A stretch of DNA of 56,225 nucleotides from Brachionus koreanus (lineage: Eukaryota; Rotifera; Eurotatoria; Ploima; Brachionidae): contig PJRA01000412.1 in assembly GCA_016987375.1 (NCBI GenBank), positions 1,577,882 to 1,634,106 of the forward strand, written 5' to 3'. The translations under genes and the position numbers were made by a program. Positions 31,846 through 44,640 of the stretch are shown here, piece after piece. Numbering within the stretch: position 1 is the stretch's first letter; every line of letters begins with the position of its first letter. Under the pieces are notes generated by a model. It was given only the letters and a program-made list of their open reading frames with translations, was not told the DNA's origin and ran no database searches.

Positions 31846-34385
31846 ATGAAAGAAATAAAAAAGATTAAAAATATGAAGCGAGAAATCATCCCTCTATCAA
31901 AGGACGATTATTCATCAACTCAATCTAAATTAGAGCTTAAAATGAGCAGTGATGATGCCACTGATACAAGTAGTGAAGACACCAACTCGGAAGTGAGAGA
32001 AAATTGGGGTGGAAGAATGGAATTTTTGCTAGCATGCATCGGCTACTCAGTCGGATTAGGCAAGCATTCAAATTTTGAATTATATACTTTTTTTAATATT
32101 TGTATCAATTGAAGGAAATGTATGGCGATTCGGCTATCTGTGCGCAAAAAGTGGAGGCGGTGCATTCTTAATTCCATACTTCATAAATCTACTGATTGTA
32201 GCCATTCCATTGATGTATATGGAATTTTCTGTCGGACAATTCACTCAAAGAGGCCCCATCGGTGCCATGTCAAGAATCTGTCCTTTATTTAAAGGCACTG
32301 GTATCGCCACTGTTGTTCTATCATTTTTTCTGACGACCTATTACATTGTCATAATTGCATGGGATTTGTATTTTCTGTTTAGTTCAATCGGAAAAGAGGT
32401 TAGATGGCAAGGGTGCAATAATAGCTGGAACACAATAGACTGTTGGGATGGCTCTCTGGATCCTAGTCTCAAAACAAGCAATGATTCTCGATCACCCACT
32501 GAGGAATTTTTTAGGTAAATAGTTTTTTTGAATAAAACTTAAAAGCTAAATTGGAAAAATTTTAAGATTTAAAATTTTAAATCAGAGCTCTTCTTTTGAA
32601 GATTTTGGACTCCCAAAAATAGACCTTTTATTATTAGTTATATTGGGATGGATTTTGGTCTATTTTTGTATTTGGAAGGGAGTTAAATCAACAGGAAAAG
32701 TAAATTGACTTGGTTATTTTTGATCATTCTTGATTACTCTTATTCAGGTCGTTTATGTAACAGCCATATTTCCATACTTAGTTTTGATCATCATTTTAGT
32801 TAGAGGTGTAACCTTAGACGGATCAATCGAAGGACTAAAATATTTTTTGATTCCAAAGTGGGGAGATCTTTTGAAGCCATCGGTAAATTTCAAATAGAAT
32901 TATTACTCAAAATCAATTTTTTATAAAGTGAAAATTATTTCATCTAATTAAAATAACCACCACTTTGAATAGGGAATATTCTTCTCTTTTTTAAACTAAA
33001 ATTTTATTTATTTTTCAAATAAAAATTTGAATTGATTTTTTTTCATTTATTTCAAGGTATGGGCAAATGCAGCTATTCAAAATTTTAATTCGATTGGTGT
33101 TACATTTGGAGGCCTGATTTCAATGTCAAGTTATAATAAAAGAAGCAATAAAATTTTAGGGTAAATATTTGGAAAAAAAAACTAGATAATTGAGAATAAT
33201 ATTAATTTTAAAATTAGAAATGTGATAGCAATTTCGATTGTTGACGCTTTCACTAGTTTAATTTGTGGATCAACAGTATTCAGTGTTCTCGGTTATATTG
33301 CTAAGACTCAATCAAAATCTGTTGACGATGTAATAGAGTCCGGTCCGGGCTTGATTTTCATGTAATTTGCCTTTATTTTATTTTAGAATTTAATATTATT
33401 TTTTATGAAAATAATTTATATATTAAGGGTCCTACCCGAAGCAATAAGAAATATGACATTATCGCCTCTTTGGGGCATCCTATTTTTTACAATGATATTC
33501 ATGTTAGGCATTGACAGTCAAGTAAAAATTTAAAATTAAATATTAAAAAGATAATTTTTTTAAATTTTCATTAAGTTTACAATGGTAGAAACAGTCGTGA
33601 CTACAATAGAGGACGAATTTCATATGAAAGTTAAAAAATACTTTAAAAAAAGAGAAATATTAGTTCTAATTGTCTGTGTTTTTACTTTCTTTTTTTCACT
33701 TCCGAACATTTGTCCGGTAAATTTAAAAATATATTTTTTAAATATGAATTTCTGTTTATTTCAATTTTTAATTTTTAGGGAGGAATATACTACTTTACAA
33801 TAGTTGATTTTTTTTCTGCCGGTGTATCACTTTTTTATATAGCCTTTTTTGAAATTATAGCAATAGTTTGGATTTATGGTAAAAATAAAAACAATCGCAT
33901 TCATTAAAATTTATTTATTTTTTATTTAGGAGCAAATCGCTTGGCAAAAAATGTCTTTTTGATGACTGGCAGTAAGCCTGCAAAATATTTTATAGTTTGT
34001 TGGTATGTCATTTCGCCATTGTTTATCACAGTTATTTGGTTATTCAATTGGATCAGATACGAACCTATAAAATATGGAAGCTATGAATTTCCTGCTGGGG
34101 CACAGATTTTTGGATGGTGTATTGCTTTAGTATCAATTTTAGCCGTTCCACTAGGAGCAATACACACATATGTCAAATCCCCAGGAAAAACGGTGGCAGA
34201 GGTAAAATTAAATTAAAATTTTTTTTAAAATCAAATTTATTTTATAAAAGAAACTTTTCACATCTTTGAAACCGACCATACTTGACATAGACCAAGCGCC
34301 TAATGAATACATAACAAATAAAGTGGGAAATAGAGCGGATTTTATCAAGAGAAATGATACATTGGCTGAGATTGTTGAGTTTTAG
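31846..34385 (+). CDS. SLC6-family Na+/Cl- neurotransmitter transporter
   Basis: Eleven exons (31846-32059, 32115-32514, 32588-32699, 32748-32882, 33057-33160, 33218-33361, 33428-33521, 33576-33716, 33779-33878, 33930-34201, 34251-34385) give 616 residues. SLC6 carriers couple Na+ and Cl- entry to uptake of amino acids or monoamines at the plasma membrane. TM1 follows a 55-residue acidic N-terminus: [14 protein letters not shown] near 66-79. GGGAFLIPY, the EL2 cysteine pair in GCNNSW..DC with glycosylation sequons, [17 protein letters not shown] (TM4-5), [10 protein letters not shown] (TM6 with Gln and Ser of the chloride site), GPGLIF, LPEA and [13 protein letters not shown] are all in order. 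It is closest in feel to the GABA/amino-acid branch, but I cannot name the substrate. The proline of the near-universal WRFPY is glycine here. Intron 1 starts with GC, not GT. Confidence 0.92.
32060..32114 (+). other. GC-AG intron in the SLC6 gene
   Basis: The only join that keeps GLG-NVWRF uninterrupted uses donor GCAAGC at 32060 and acceptor GAAG at 32111-32114, in phase 1. No GT is available nearby in the right phase. GC-AG introns are a known minority class. Confidence 0.75.
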
Positions 34386-37228
34386 TCATCATTAAATTTC
34401 AATTTTGCTTTATTTTTTCTATATATTTATAATTTATTAGCTTTTTTTTTTCAAATTTAAAATTGTAAATACGAAAAAGATTTTCTGGGCCCTTGTTTGG
34501 ATATCAGATTGTGGCAATGGGTCAATAATTTTAAAAAAATTTGGCCTAATTTGTCTTAATCTTATTCCAAACAATAGTCTTAGTTTTATATAATCATTAT
34601 TATAAATTATGTTTTTGAAATAGAATTCTTATTTTAATTTTTATTTTCAAATTTTAATTTTATGTTCAGGTGAAACCTAACAAAACATCAAAATAAATTT
34701 ATTCGGATTTAAAATCTGGTTTCAACTATTACTGACGTAGTATTTTTTGATTTTCAAAAAAATTCTGGATGAAATTTCTTAGCATATTGCTTTAAAAATC
34801 CTCAAAAATAATCAAAAATTTCGAAATAGTCAGATTTTTATTTAATTTAATTACACGAAATTATTTTTCTAGATTTTTTTTTATTCTAAAACAAGCTAAA
34901 TACATGGTATATTCAATAAGTGTTTCTTTTTTTAGTATTAGCAATGTTAATATTGCATAGTTTAAAAAATTTGATCTACAAATGACCATTACAAAATTGC
35001 ATTATTACTCTCTAACAGGCACAGGAATCATTTTTTCATTTTTAATTGAAACAATAACAACTTCCTATTTTTTACTAAGTATTTTTTATGCTTAAAATGT
35101 ATTTAAGTTTATATTGATTAAATAATTTAATTATTTAATAGAAATATATTTAAAATTTCAAATCATATAGCTAATTTAAATTACGTTCAAAATATATTTA
35201 AAAATTTAATAATTTTAGATGGATACTAACTGATTAAAAATTATTAAAAATTTTTTTCAGTTTTTTTTGAAATAACAATCATCAACTCTATTTTCATTTA
35301 AAATAAAATATATATTTATGAAAATTTTAGATTATTCTTAGATTGCACAATTGGCAAAATGACCCAAAATTTCCAGACAAATCATAAGAAAAACTCATTT
35401 AATTTCCAATCAAGTAAACTAAGGGTTTGACTAGAAAAAATTAAAAAAACTCGATCTCTCATAATTTGGTGAAACTCAACTCTCTTGAGAAAAAAAAAAT
35501 AGAAAGCTTGTAAATACAATTTCAAATAAATAATTTTTATTAGAATTTTAAAAGGAAATTTAAAGGAAAGCATATTCAGAAATTTTTCTTTGATTTTAGA
35601 TTTTTTGATTGCTTTTACACAAAATCAAGTGAAAACTAGAAAATTTGTGTTTGCCAAGCTATCCTTAATTTAGAAAATTTTTAAATATTCAAATAAAATT
35701 AGGTCTATTCTAAAAAAAGAGTGTTACTAATAATTCATTTCGTTTAATTTTGGTTTTTATTTTTTACTAAAATTTTAATTACTTAGTGCCATTTTATTTG
35801 ACAAAAAAGACAGAAATGGATTAAAAAATTTGTTGCTAGAAAAAACCATTAAAACAAACAAAAATTTCAGGTAAACTAATAATCCATCTAGATTTCTAAC
35901 AAATGCAAAATTAGATATTTGAGAATTGCTACACAAAATCTTAAACAATAAACAGGTATTCGTTATTTTAAGAATTTATTCGTGTGTTTATAGCTGCTTA
36001 AAAAAACCATATGATGATAAAAATCCGGATACGCACCTTTTAAAAAAAAGCTAAGAAAAAAAAAAGCTAGTTGAATAAATTTAAAATACAAGACTTGCAT
36101 CATTCTATAAAAGCAATTTTTTTCCAATAGAATTCCATTTTTCTAGTTTAAGAAGCATTATATTTAATGAAATTTAGTATGAGAATTTATTATTTATTTC
36201 TTGTTGTTTAGATACAATGTTTCATAAAATTATTTCTAACTAATCGTGTGTATGATAAGTAAACTTGGCGTTAAAAATTATAAATAATAAATTAGCTTTA
36301 GCAAATCTTTCAACTTTAAGTTCATGATTGAGCTTTTTACATTTAAAGAAATTATTCAAATATTTTAACATTATCCAGGTATGAAATTTTAAAAATTTTA
36401 CAATGATCAGAAAAAAAATTTTAATTTTAGTGACGCAGATTGATCCATAAATTTCTATTTAAATATTTTAAAATTAATTTTAAAATTGTTTATTTTTGTG
36501 ACGCTGTGTTTTTTACTTTAAAAAATGGGCCACCCTCAAGGCAAAATTGGTAATATTTTAATGAATTTCAATAATCGTGAAAATTTTTAACTTTAAACTG
36601 GATATTTTTGTTCTATTTTACAAATCCGGCATAAAAATATGCTCCATTTTTTGGAAATACTTGGGGTTGTATTGATTTTTGACAAAATGTTTATACTTAA
36701 GCCATCAATCAATGTTTTAAGTCATATTTTTATTGTTATTAGACTTTAAGTTTAATTTATAAGGCTCATTTGTCATTTTTAAATTTGATGAAATACTTTA
36801 AAATAAATTGAAATGCCTTATCAAGTTAAAGAGATAATTGAGATCACAAACCGTAACTGAAAACTTCGAATGATAAGAGCAAAAAAGTCTTGTTTGTGCC
36901 AAGCTTAAGAAAAATGAAAATACACATGAGTGTTCTATAAGACGACGCGAAATAATTTGTTGGTTTTTTGTGTTGAAATAGAAAAATATTATTTAATTGA
37001 AGCGTAACTAACTACCAAACAATATAGAAGGTGCTTAATTTAAAATTTTTTTCCAATATTAAATAAGTTGTCTTTAATTTTGTTTAAAATTATATTTTTT
37101 TGAGATTTGATCAACTGTTTTGTATTTTGTTTAGATTTAATTTTGAAAAAAGAAGAATAAATAGTGAAAATTTGTTTTTAATATTCAGTTTGAAAACTTG
37201 CCCTTTAGAATAGTGATCGAAATAAATT
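34386..37228. other. 2.8-kb gene-free region upstream of the Na+/K+-ATPase
   Basis: A+T-rich. Bases 34680-35080 and 36480-37000 are slightly more complex and may be regulatory or eroded repeat. No exon is recognised. A minus-strand frame at 35382-35573 is low complexity and unsupported. Confidence 0.45.
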
Positions 37229-40200
37229 ATGGTACGTTTAATTAATTTTTTAAATCAAAATTATAATAATTAAAACTAAAAAATGATTTAAATTTTCGAA
37301 TTTTAGACCAAAAAAAAAGATTCAATTTCGAGCTCAGTAAAAGCAAAAAAAGGCCAAAAAAAACAAAATTTAGATGATTTGAAAAAAGAAGTCGAATTTG
37401 TAAGTAAAATAAGTGTGAAAAAAATGTTATGAAATTAAATATTTATTGTTGATTAATTTTAAGGATGAGCACAAAGTTGATTTAAATGAATTGTTAGTTC
37501 GCTTACAAACAGACATAAACAGAGTAATTAATTGAAAAAAAAAGTACTAATTTTTAAACTAACTAATTTTTTATAAAAGGGCTTAAGTGAAGAAAGAGCA
37601 CGTCAGATACTGGAAAGAGATGGACCAAATGCTCTTTCGCCACCAAAAACAACACCTGAATGGGTTAAATTTTGCAAAAATTTATTTGGTGGCTTTGCTA
37701 TGTTGCTTTGGACTGGTGCATTCCTTTGCTTTTTTGCCTATGGTATTACGGTAGCATCATATGACGATGCACCAAAAGACAACTTATGGCTTGGTGTAGC
37801 ATTATCAGTAGTAGTAATTCTAACAGGTGTATTTTCATATTTTCAAGAGGCTAAAAGTTCTCGTATTATGGACTCATTCAAAAACATGGTACCTCAACAA
37901 GCAGTGGCTTTGAGAAATGGAGAAAAAAAAACTGTAAAAGCAGAAGATCTGGTAGTTGGTGATGTTATTGATGTTAAATTTGGTGACCGTGTTCCGGCCG
38001 ATATTCGTGTTGTACAAGCACATGGTTTCAAGGTGGACAATTCGTCATTGACTGGAGAATCTGAACCACAAGCTAGAGGACCTGATTTTACAAATGAAAA
38101 TCCATTGGAAACTAGAAATATTGCTTTCTTTTCAACAAATGCTGTCGAAGGTACTTGCACTGGCATAGTTATTCGAACTGGTGATAGAACTGTTATGGGT
38201 CGTATTGCTAATTTGGCATCTGGTTTGGACACTGGTGAAACACCAATTGCCAGAGAAATTCATCATTTTATCAATTTGATCACTAGTGTAGCTGTTTTCT
38301 TGGGTGTCACGTTTTTCATTATTGCTATTGTTCTCAAGTACTACTGGTTAGATGCAGTCATATTTTTGATTGGTATTATTGTAGCAAATGTACCCGAAGG
38401 TCTATTGGCCACTGTTACTGTATGCTTAACTTTGACAGCTAAACGTATGGCAAAAAAAAATTGTTTAGTTAAAAATTTGGAAGCTGTAGAAACACTTGGC
38501 TCTACTTCGACCATTTGTTCAGATAAAACTGGAACTTTGACTCAAAATCGTATGACAGTTGCACATATGTGGTACGATAATCATATAGCTGAAGTTGACA
38601 CATCAGAAAATCAGGTCACAGCAACTTATGATAAAGAAGCACCGGGATTAAGAGCTTTGATTAGATGTGCCATGCTTTGTAACAGAGCTGAATTCAAAGT
38701 TGATGCTGAAAATTTAAAAAAACCAATTTTACAAAGAGATTGTATTGGAGATGCATCTGAATCAGCTATTTTAAAATCATGTGAATTGTCGTTTGGAAGT
38801 GTTGCACAATATAGAGAATTAAATAGAAAAATAATAGAAATTCCTTTCAATTCGACAAATAAATATCAAGTTAGTGTTCATGAAACTGATGATGACGATG
38901 AGCGATATCTATTAGTAATGAAAGGCGCACCGGAAAGAATTTTGGATAGATGTAGCACAATTTATATGAATGGCAGCGATTTAGAATTAACAGACTATTG
39001 GAAAGCTCAATTCAATAATGCTTATTTGGAACTTGGAGGTTATGGTGAACGTGTATTGGGATTTTGTGATGTTAGATTGGACTCAAAAAAATATCCAAAA
39101 GGATATCGTTTTGATCCCGATGAAGCCAATTTTCAATTAACTGAATTGAGATTTTTGGGTTTAATGTCTATGATTGATCCGCCAAGAGCTGCTGTACCAG
39201 ATGCTGTTGAAAAGTGTCGCTCAGCTGGTATCAAAGTTATCATGGTAACTGGTGACCATCCTATTACTGCCAAAGCTATTGCCAAAGGTGTCGGTATTAT
39301 TAGCGAACACAATGAAACTGTTGAAGACATTGCTGCTCGTTTGGGCATTCCAGTTAGCCAAGTTAATCCACGTGATGCAAAAGCTATTGTTGTTCATGGT
39401 AATGATTTGAAGAGCATGTCATCAGAGCAATTGGACGATATTTTGAGACATCACACTGAAATCGTATTTGCACGTACTTCTCCACAACAAAAATTGATCA
39501 TTGTTGAAGGCTGTCAACGTCAAGGAGCCATTGTGGCCGTAACTGGTGATGGTGTGAACGATTCACCTGTTTTGAAAAAAGCCGATATTGGTGTTGCTAT
39601 GGGCATTGCTGGCAGTGATGTTAGCAAACAAGCAGCTGATATGATTCTTTTGGATGATAATTTTGCTTCGATTGTAACTGGCGTTGAAGAAGGACGTTTA
39701 ATTTTTGACAATTTGAAAAAATCAATTGCATACACTTTGACTTCAAACATACCTGAAATAACACCATTTTTGATGTTTATTTTGACAGATATACCTTTAC
39801 CATTGGGTACAATTACCATCTTGTGCATTGACTTGGGTACTGATATGGTTCCCGCTATTTCTCTTGCTTATGAAAAAGCCGAGTCTGACATCATGAAACG
39901 TAAACCAAGAGATCCAATCAGAGACAAATTGGTAAATCAGCGATTGATTTCAATGGCCTATGGTCAAATTGGTTTCATTCAAGCTAGCGCTGGTTTCTTT
40001 GTCTATTTGGTTATTATGGCCGAAAATGGATTTTGGCCCTCAAGACTTTTGGGTATTAGAAAATCATGGGACTCAAAAGCTGTCAATGATTTAGAAGATT
40101 CATATGGTCAAGAATGGACCTATCAACAAAGAAAAATATTAGAATACACTTGTCACACTGCTTTCTTTGTTTCAATTGTAGTTGTACAATGGACTGATTT

Positions 40201-40580
40201 GATTATTTGCAAAACAAGACGAAACTCTCTTTTGCAACAAGGAATGACGTAAGTTTTATTATTAAAAAATATTGTCTGCTCATTTTATATCTAATTTTTT
40301 TATTTTAGCAATAACATGATGAACTTTGGTCTTGTTTTTGAGACTGTATTAGCTGCTGTCCTTTGTTACACTCCTGGTCTTGACAAAGGTTTGAACATGT
40401 ATCCATTAAAGTAAGTTTTTAATTATTCTATTTATTATTTAATTTAATTTCTTTTATAGATTTGTTTGGTGGCTACCAGCTATACCGTTTTCAATTACCA
40501 TCTTGATATATGATGAGATCAGAAAATTCATCCTGAGAAAGAATCCAGGAGGCTGGGTTGAACAAGAAACATACTATTAA
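37229..40580 (+). CDS. ATP1A: Na+/K+-ATPase alpha subunit
   Basis: Six coding exons (37229-37231, 37307-37399, 37464-37523, 37580-40248, 40309-40410, 40460-40580) give 1015 residues, the usual length. It is the catalytic P-type pump exporting 3 Na+ for 2 K+ at the plasma membrane. A lysine-rich N-terminus is followed by TGES (actuator domain), the M4 motif [12 protein letters not shown], the phosphorylated Asp in SDKTGTLT at residue 367, the KGAPERI nucleotide-binding site, [36 protein letters not shown], the M5-M6 segments with TDIPLPLG and [11 protein letters not shown], and a C-terminal ETYY. The first coding exon is just the ATG; a short first coding exon is also known in vertebrate ATP1A genes. 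One exon of 2.67 kb codes for most of the protein, unlike its intron-rich neighbours. AATAAA follows at 40612. Confidence 0.97.
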
Positions 40581-42359
40581 TGAGGAAGAATTTCATTCAA
40601 ATAATTTAATTAATAAACTTTCAAAAATTTTATTTTCTATTTTTGATTAGAATTTTATTTTAATTTCTTGTCTAATCTTCATAGTTTTATTTCTTTAAAT
40701 TAAGCATTATTCATTTTAGTTCTACTGAAATGTTGATGAAATATTAATATTAAAATTGAAATATAAATGAAATATTTAAAATATTTTAGTAATTCATTAG
40801 AAATTCTATTTTTTTAATTTAATTTTAACAGTTTCGAAAATTTTTAAATTTAAAAAAGTATTCTTATTTAGCAAATTGGCGAATCAACTATCTAAAAATA
40901 AAATTATTAAATTGAAAGTGCACCAAAAACATCAAGATTGGTTCTCATGACTGAATTGACCCCAGATGAGAATTTTTTTGAGAACCATCAGTTTCGCTGA
41001 CTAATTAGTCTCATTTTTGAAAATCAAAAAGCAACTTCAGAAATCCAGAGCAGCTTTTCTGAAAATATGTTTGAGTCAAAATCATACTTTGTAAATGATT
41101 GTTCTTGATCTCAAATAGACAGAAAAAATTTTATTCAATAAGCCAAATAATTTCGAAATTAGTCAAAAATGGATAAAAAACATTTCTATTTTTGTGCTTC
41201 GATAAATTGAAAAAATTTAATCACTTAAAAAAGATACCGCTGATGCCACCATCATTCGGTTTGCTAAAATTGTTTTTTAAAACAAACTGTCTTATTAATT
41301 CACTTTATATGATTGTAAGATAGAGAAAAATTAAAATTTTAAAAAATGTTCAAAAATTACTTTCAATATCTTGCGAAATGATTTATTTTTAAAACTTAAT
41401 TAAAAACATTGGTTTGGTTTCTTAGAAACGAAAAAGCATTGAGAATTTTTTAGTTTATGTCTTGAAAAAAAATTAAATTAAGAAAAAAGTAAACAATAAT
41501 TTTGTTGAAAGTAGTCATGGTTATTAATATTTTTTATCTTGAATAATTTAAATGTTTGTGATGTAATAAATAATAAGTGAAATATTCACTAAATTACTTC
41601 AAATTTATCTAACCATACGTAATTGTTTTTTAATGCCACACTTAAACATCTAATATTTGGTTTTAGTACCTCAAAAAATTGAATTTTCAAAGCTTAAATT
41701 AGTTAAAGTGAAAACCTATGATCCCAAAAGTCTACTATATATCGAAATTTTCAATTTTGATATTATAGACAAACGAAAAAACTAATTTTCTAAAACTATT
41801 TTTCAGTTGCATTTCTAAATAAAAAATAAATATTTAAGGTAATTGACGCACGAAATTTAATGGTACAAAATTGCTTTAAAAGTCAACTGAAATGAATTTA
41901 AATTTTTGATACATTAATTTAAAATTGATTTAGAAAATTGAAATAGAAATTTTATCCTTTAGCTGCTCTAGCTTAAAATTTTCAGCTTTAGATCTTTAAA
42001 TCAACGAATAAAAGCAACTTATGAATATTTATATTTTTTTATAAAACTATTTTGCTATGATTTAAAAATAAAATTATGTATTAGATTCGAGTGACGACAT
42101 TTTTCTTAGTATTTCGAACAAAAATTTTTTCTTATTTAAATTCACCGTTTTTTTCTTTTTTAAATAAAATGATAATTTATAGATTTTCGAGTTTTTGTTT
42201 ATCAAAAATTATTTTTTCTGGAAAGTTTCATGATTAATTATTTTAAAAGTTTATTTAACTCTTAATTTTACCAAAGATTTTAATTAATCATTCAAAAATG
42301 TTACCTATAATAATGGTTCTTTTAATAAGAATTTTTTAGGTATTATTTTTATATAAAAA
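40581..42359. other. 1.8-kb intergenic region
   Basis: Begins with a poly(A) signal at 40612-40617. The rest, up to the arrestin-domain gene, is A+T-rich; 40900-41300 is a little more complex, without an exon I can support. Confidence 0.5.
40612..40617 (+). terminator. poly(A) signal AATAAA
   Basis: Canonical hexamer 32 bp after the Na+/K+-ATPase stop codon. Confidence 0.6.
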
Positions 42360-43775
42360 ATGGGAAAGATTGATTATTTTACAATTGCTCTTGAAAAACC
42401 CAATGGAATTTATATAGCGGGTGAAAACTTGAAGGGAACAATGAGTATCTCAGTGAAAGAACGCTTAAAAATAAACAGTGTCAAGATGGTTATTAATGGA
42501 GGAGCCAGAGTTCACTGGTAAATTTTAAAAAATTTTCATCTTCAAAAAAATCAATTTGTTAAAAGGTCTGAAAGTCGAGGCAGTGGTAAAAACAGACGAA
42601 CTGCTCATTATTCTGCCTATGAAAAGTATCTCAGTCATGAGCTCGTTTTTGTTTCAAAGAGCTCATCCTCAGATTTATATTTAGAACCTGGTCCTTATTC
42701 TTATCCCTTTGATATAGTTTTGCCACCAAATTTACCCACAAGCTTTGAACATCATATTGGTCAGGTCAGATATTCATTGTACGGAACAATAGACATACCA
42801 TGGTAAAAAAAAAACTAAATTTCTTTTAAATTAAGATCTTGAATTTTAATACATTTTTTTGAATTAAAAAAAAATTATTTGATTGTTAATCAGACTTTAA
42901 ATCAAATATGAATTTAAATCAAATATCTAAGTATTAATTTAATTTTATATTTTTTATTTGCATTTATTTTAATATTGATAGAAATTTTATTTTAAGGGCC
43001 TTCGATAAGCATTCTACTCGATCATTTACTGTTCTTAGTCATCTAGACTTGAATGCTAATCAAGGTTTGAGACAAGGCTTTGGTGTAAGCGATCAGAAAA
43101 TTTTATGTTGTGGGCCTTGTAAATCAGATCCAATAATTGCAAATTTCAATATATTTAAATGTAATAAATTTCACTTATTTTATAATTACCTTTTTAACTT
43201 TAACATTTATTTTAAAAGCTGGTTTCGTTCCAGGAGAAGCTATTGGATTTAAGGCAACTATTGATAACAAAAGTAGCAGAGATGTTAAAAAAATGAGTGT
43301 TAATTTAATTCAAGTAATGAGATTTCATGCAAGAGGAAAAACTAAATTATGCACCCGAAATGTTGCCAAAATAGAATTTCCCAATAAAATAAACGAAAAA
43401 TCATTTGAATCTTGGGATAATACTGCTTTGGCAATACCCGCAGTTTGCTCATCGTCAAATGGAACATGTAGAATAATAGAAATTTCATATCTAGTTGTCT
43501 TTAATTTTGATGCATCAGGCGTAGCGAAAAGTAAAGATATGTCAATACCAATAATAATTGGTACGATTCCACTTTCTTCTGCTCCTGAAATGACTGCTCC
43601 TAATTTTCCATTTACATATGAGGGATGTGTATTTGGTTCAAATCCGGTCGATTTTTCAAACGAAATTGGAATTAATAACAGTCGTGGAGAAACCATTGAA
43701 TCTGATTTGAACAGCTATAAACCTTATTACCCTTTTTATACAGATTTTTCAATTAAAAATCAAAATAAATATTAG
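42360..43775 (+). CDS. arrestin domain-containing protein (alpha-arrestin, ARRDC-like)
   Basis: Four exons (42360-42517, 42566-42802, 42997-43160, 43219-43775) give 371 residues. The arrestin N domain (about 1-165) shows IALEKPNGIYIAGENLKGTM, the edge strands of the fold, then PGPYSYPFDIVLPPNLPTSFEH and VRYSLYGTIDIPW, all typical of alpha-arrestins. The C domain begins at SGFVPGEAIGFKATIDNKS and ends near IPLSSAPE-like strands. Alpha-arrestins act as adaptors that bring ubiquitin ligases to membrane proteins and control their trafficking. Most ARRDC1-4 proteins carry PPxY motifs for NEDD4-type ligases in the tail; here the tail is Tyr/Pro-rich (YKPYYPFY) but has no PPxY, so ligase recruitment by that route is doubtful. 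ARRDC2/3-like is the closest description; orthology is not settled. Confidence 0.88.
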
Positions 43776-43987
43776 ATTTAAAATGTTCAAATATATAAAA
43801 TAGAACATTTCTTTTGCTGGAGTGCTTGATATCGATACAAAAATCGATATCTTCCAAGGGTATTCATACTTCTACGATTGAATTTTAAAAAATTTAAAAG
43901 TGACAATTTTTTATGGAATATTTGAAGTAATAATAATCATACAGCTATTAGTTAATATAAATAAGATAACTCAAAAATGATTTTGAT

Positions 43988-44048
43988 AAAAAAGCATTTG
44001 ATAAAATTTATTAAATAAAGTAAATAAAGTATTATCAAATGCTTTTTT
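43988..44048. repeat. 17-bp perfect inverted repeat
   Basis: AAAAAAGCATTTGATAA at 43988-44004 is matched by its exact reverse complement at 44032-44048, with a 27-bp loop. It lies 213 bp after the arrestin-domain stop. It could be a transcript-end structure or a tiny transposon relic. Confidence 0.5.
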
Positions 44049-44469
44049 TTTTACTTTAAAAAATTTTTTAAATTAGATTTATAGCTTTGATATTTTACAA
44101 AATTATAATTTATGAAGTCGAAAATGACTGTTATCTCATTAGCGAATATAAATTTGAAAAGAAGTTTTAGGTGTGTCACGAATATTACAAGGATGTTTTT
44201 GTGTGTATTAGAATGTATTTTTTTTTATTTTAAATTTATATTTTATATTTTAAATTCTAATATGATGAAGATTTTTACAAAAAAAAAAGGTTTTATTGTA
44301 AAATGCAGGTAGGCAAAAATATAATTGTTAAATAAGAAGGCTTTTATTAAATAGTTTTTGCATGTATTAACGATATGATTTAATATGACAAACTTCGTTT
44401 TTAATTGTTAGAAGTACCTTAATATTTCTTTTTTTAATACTCATACATTTATATGTAAGATTAAGCTAA

Positions 44470-44640
44470 TCTTATTCATATTTTTCATACCTTTCATTCT
44501 CTTTAAAAATTTCAATGTATTCAATATATCATACTCTTACATATTTCATTTTATTCACTATATTCATAGTTTTCATACTCTGAATAAATTTCATTTTATT
44601 CATATTATTCAAAAAAAATGAATAAAAAAACTATTTAATT
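44470..44640. repeat. degenerate ATTCAT-type tandem repeat
   Basis: Irregular iterations of TTCATA, TTCATT and ATTCAT over about 170 bp, ending in an AATTAATTAATTAAT run. Looks like an eroded minisatellite. Confidence 0.5.

Noticed and set aside
37894..39828. Several antisense open frames of 70-110 codons inside the Na+/K+-ATPase exon
   Set aside because: They mirror the codon pattern of a highly conserved long exon, have no family features and no splice context.
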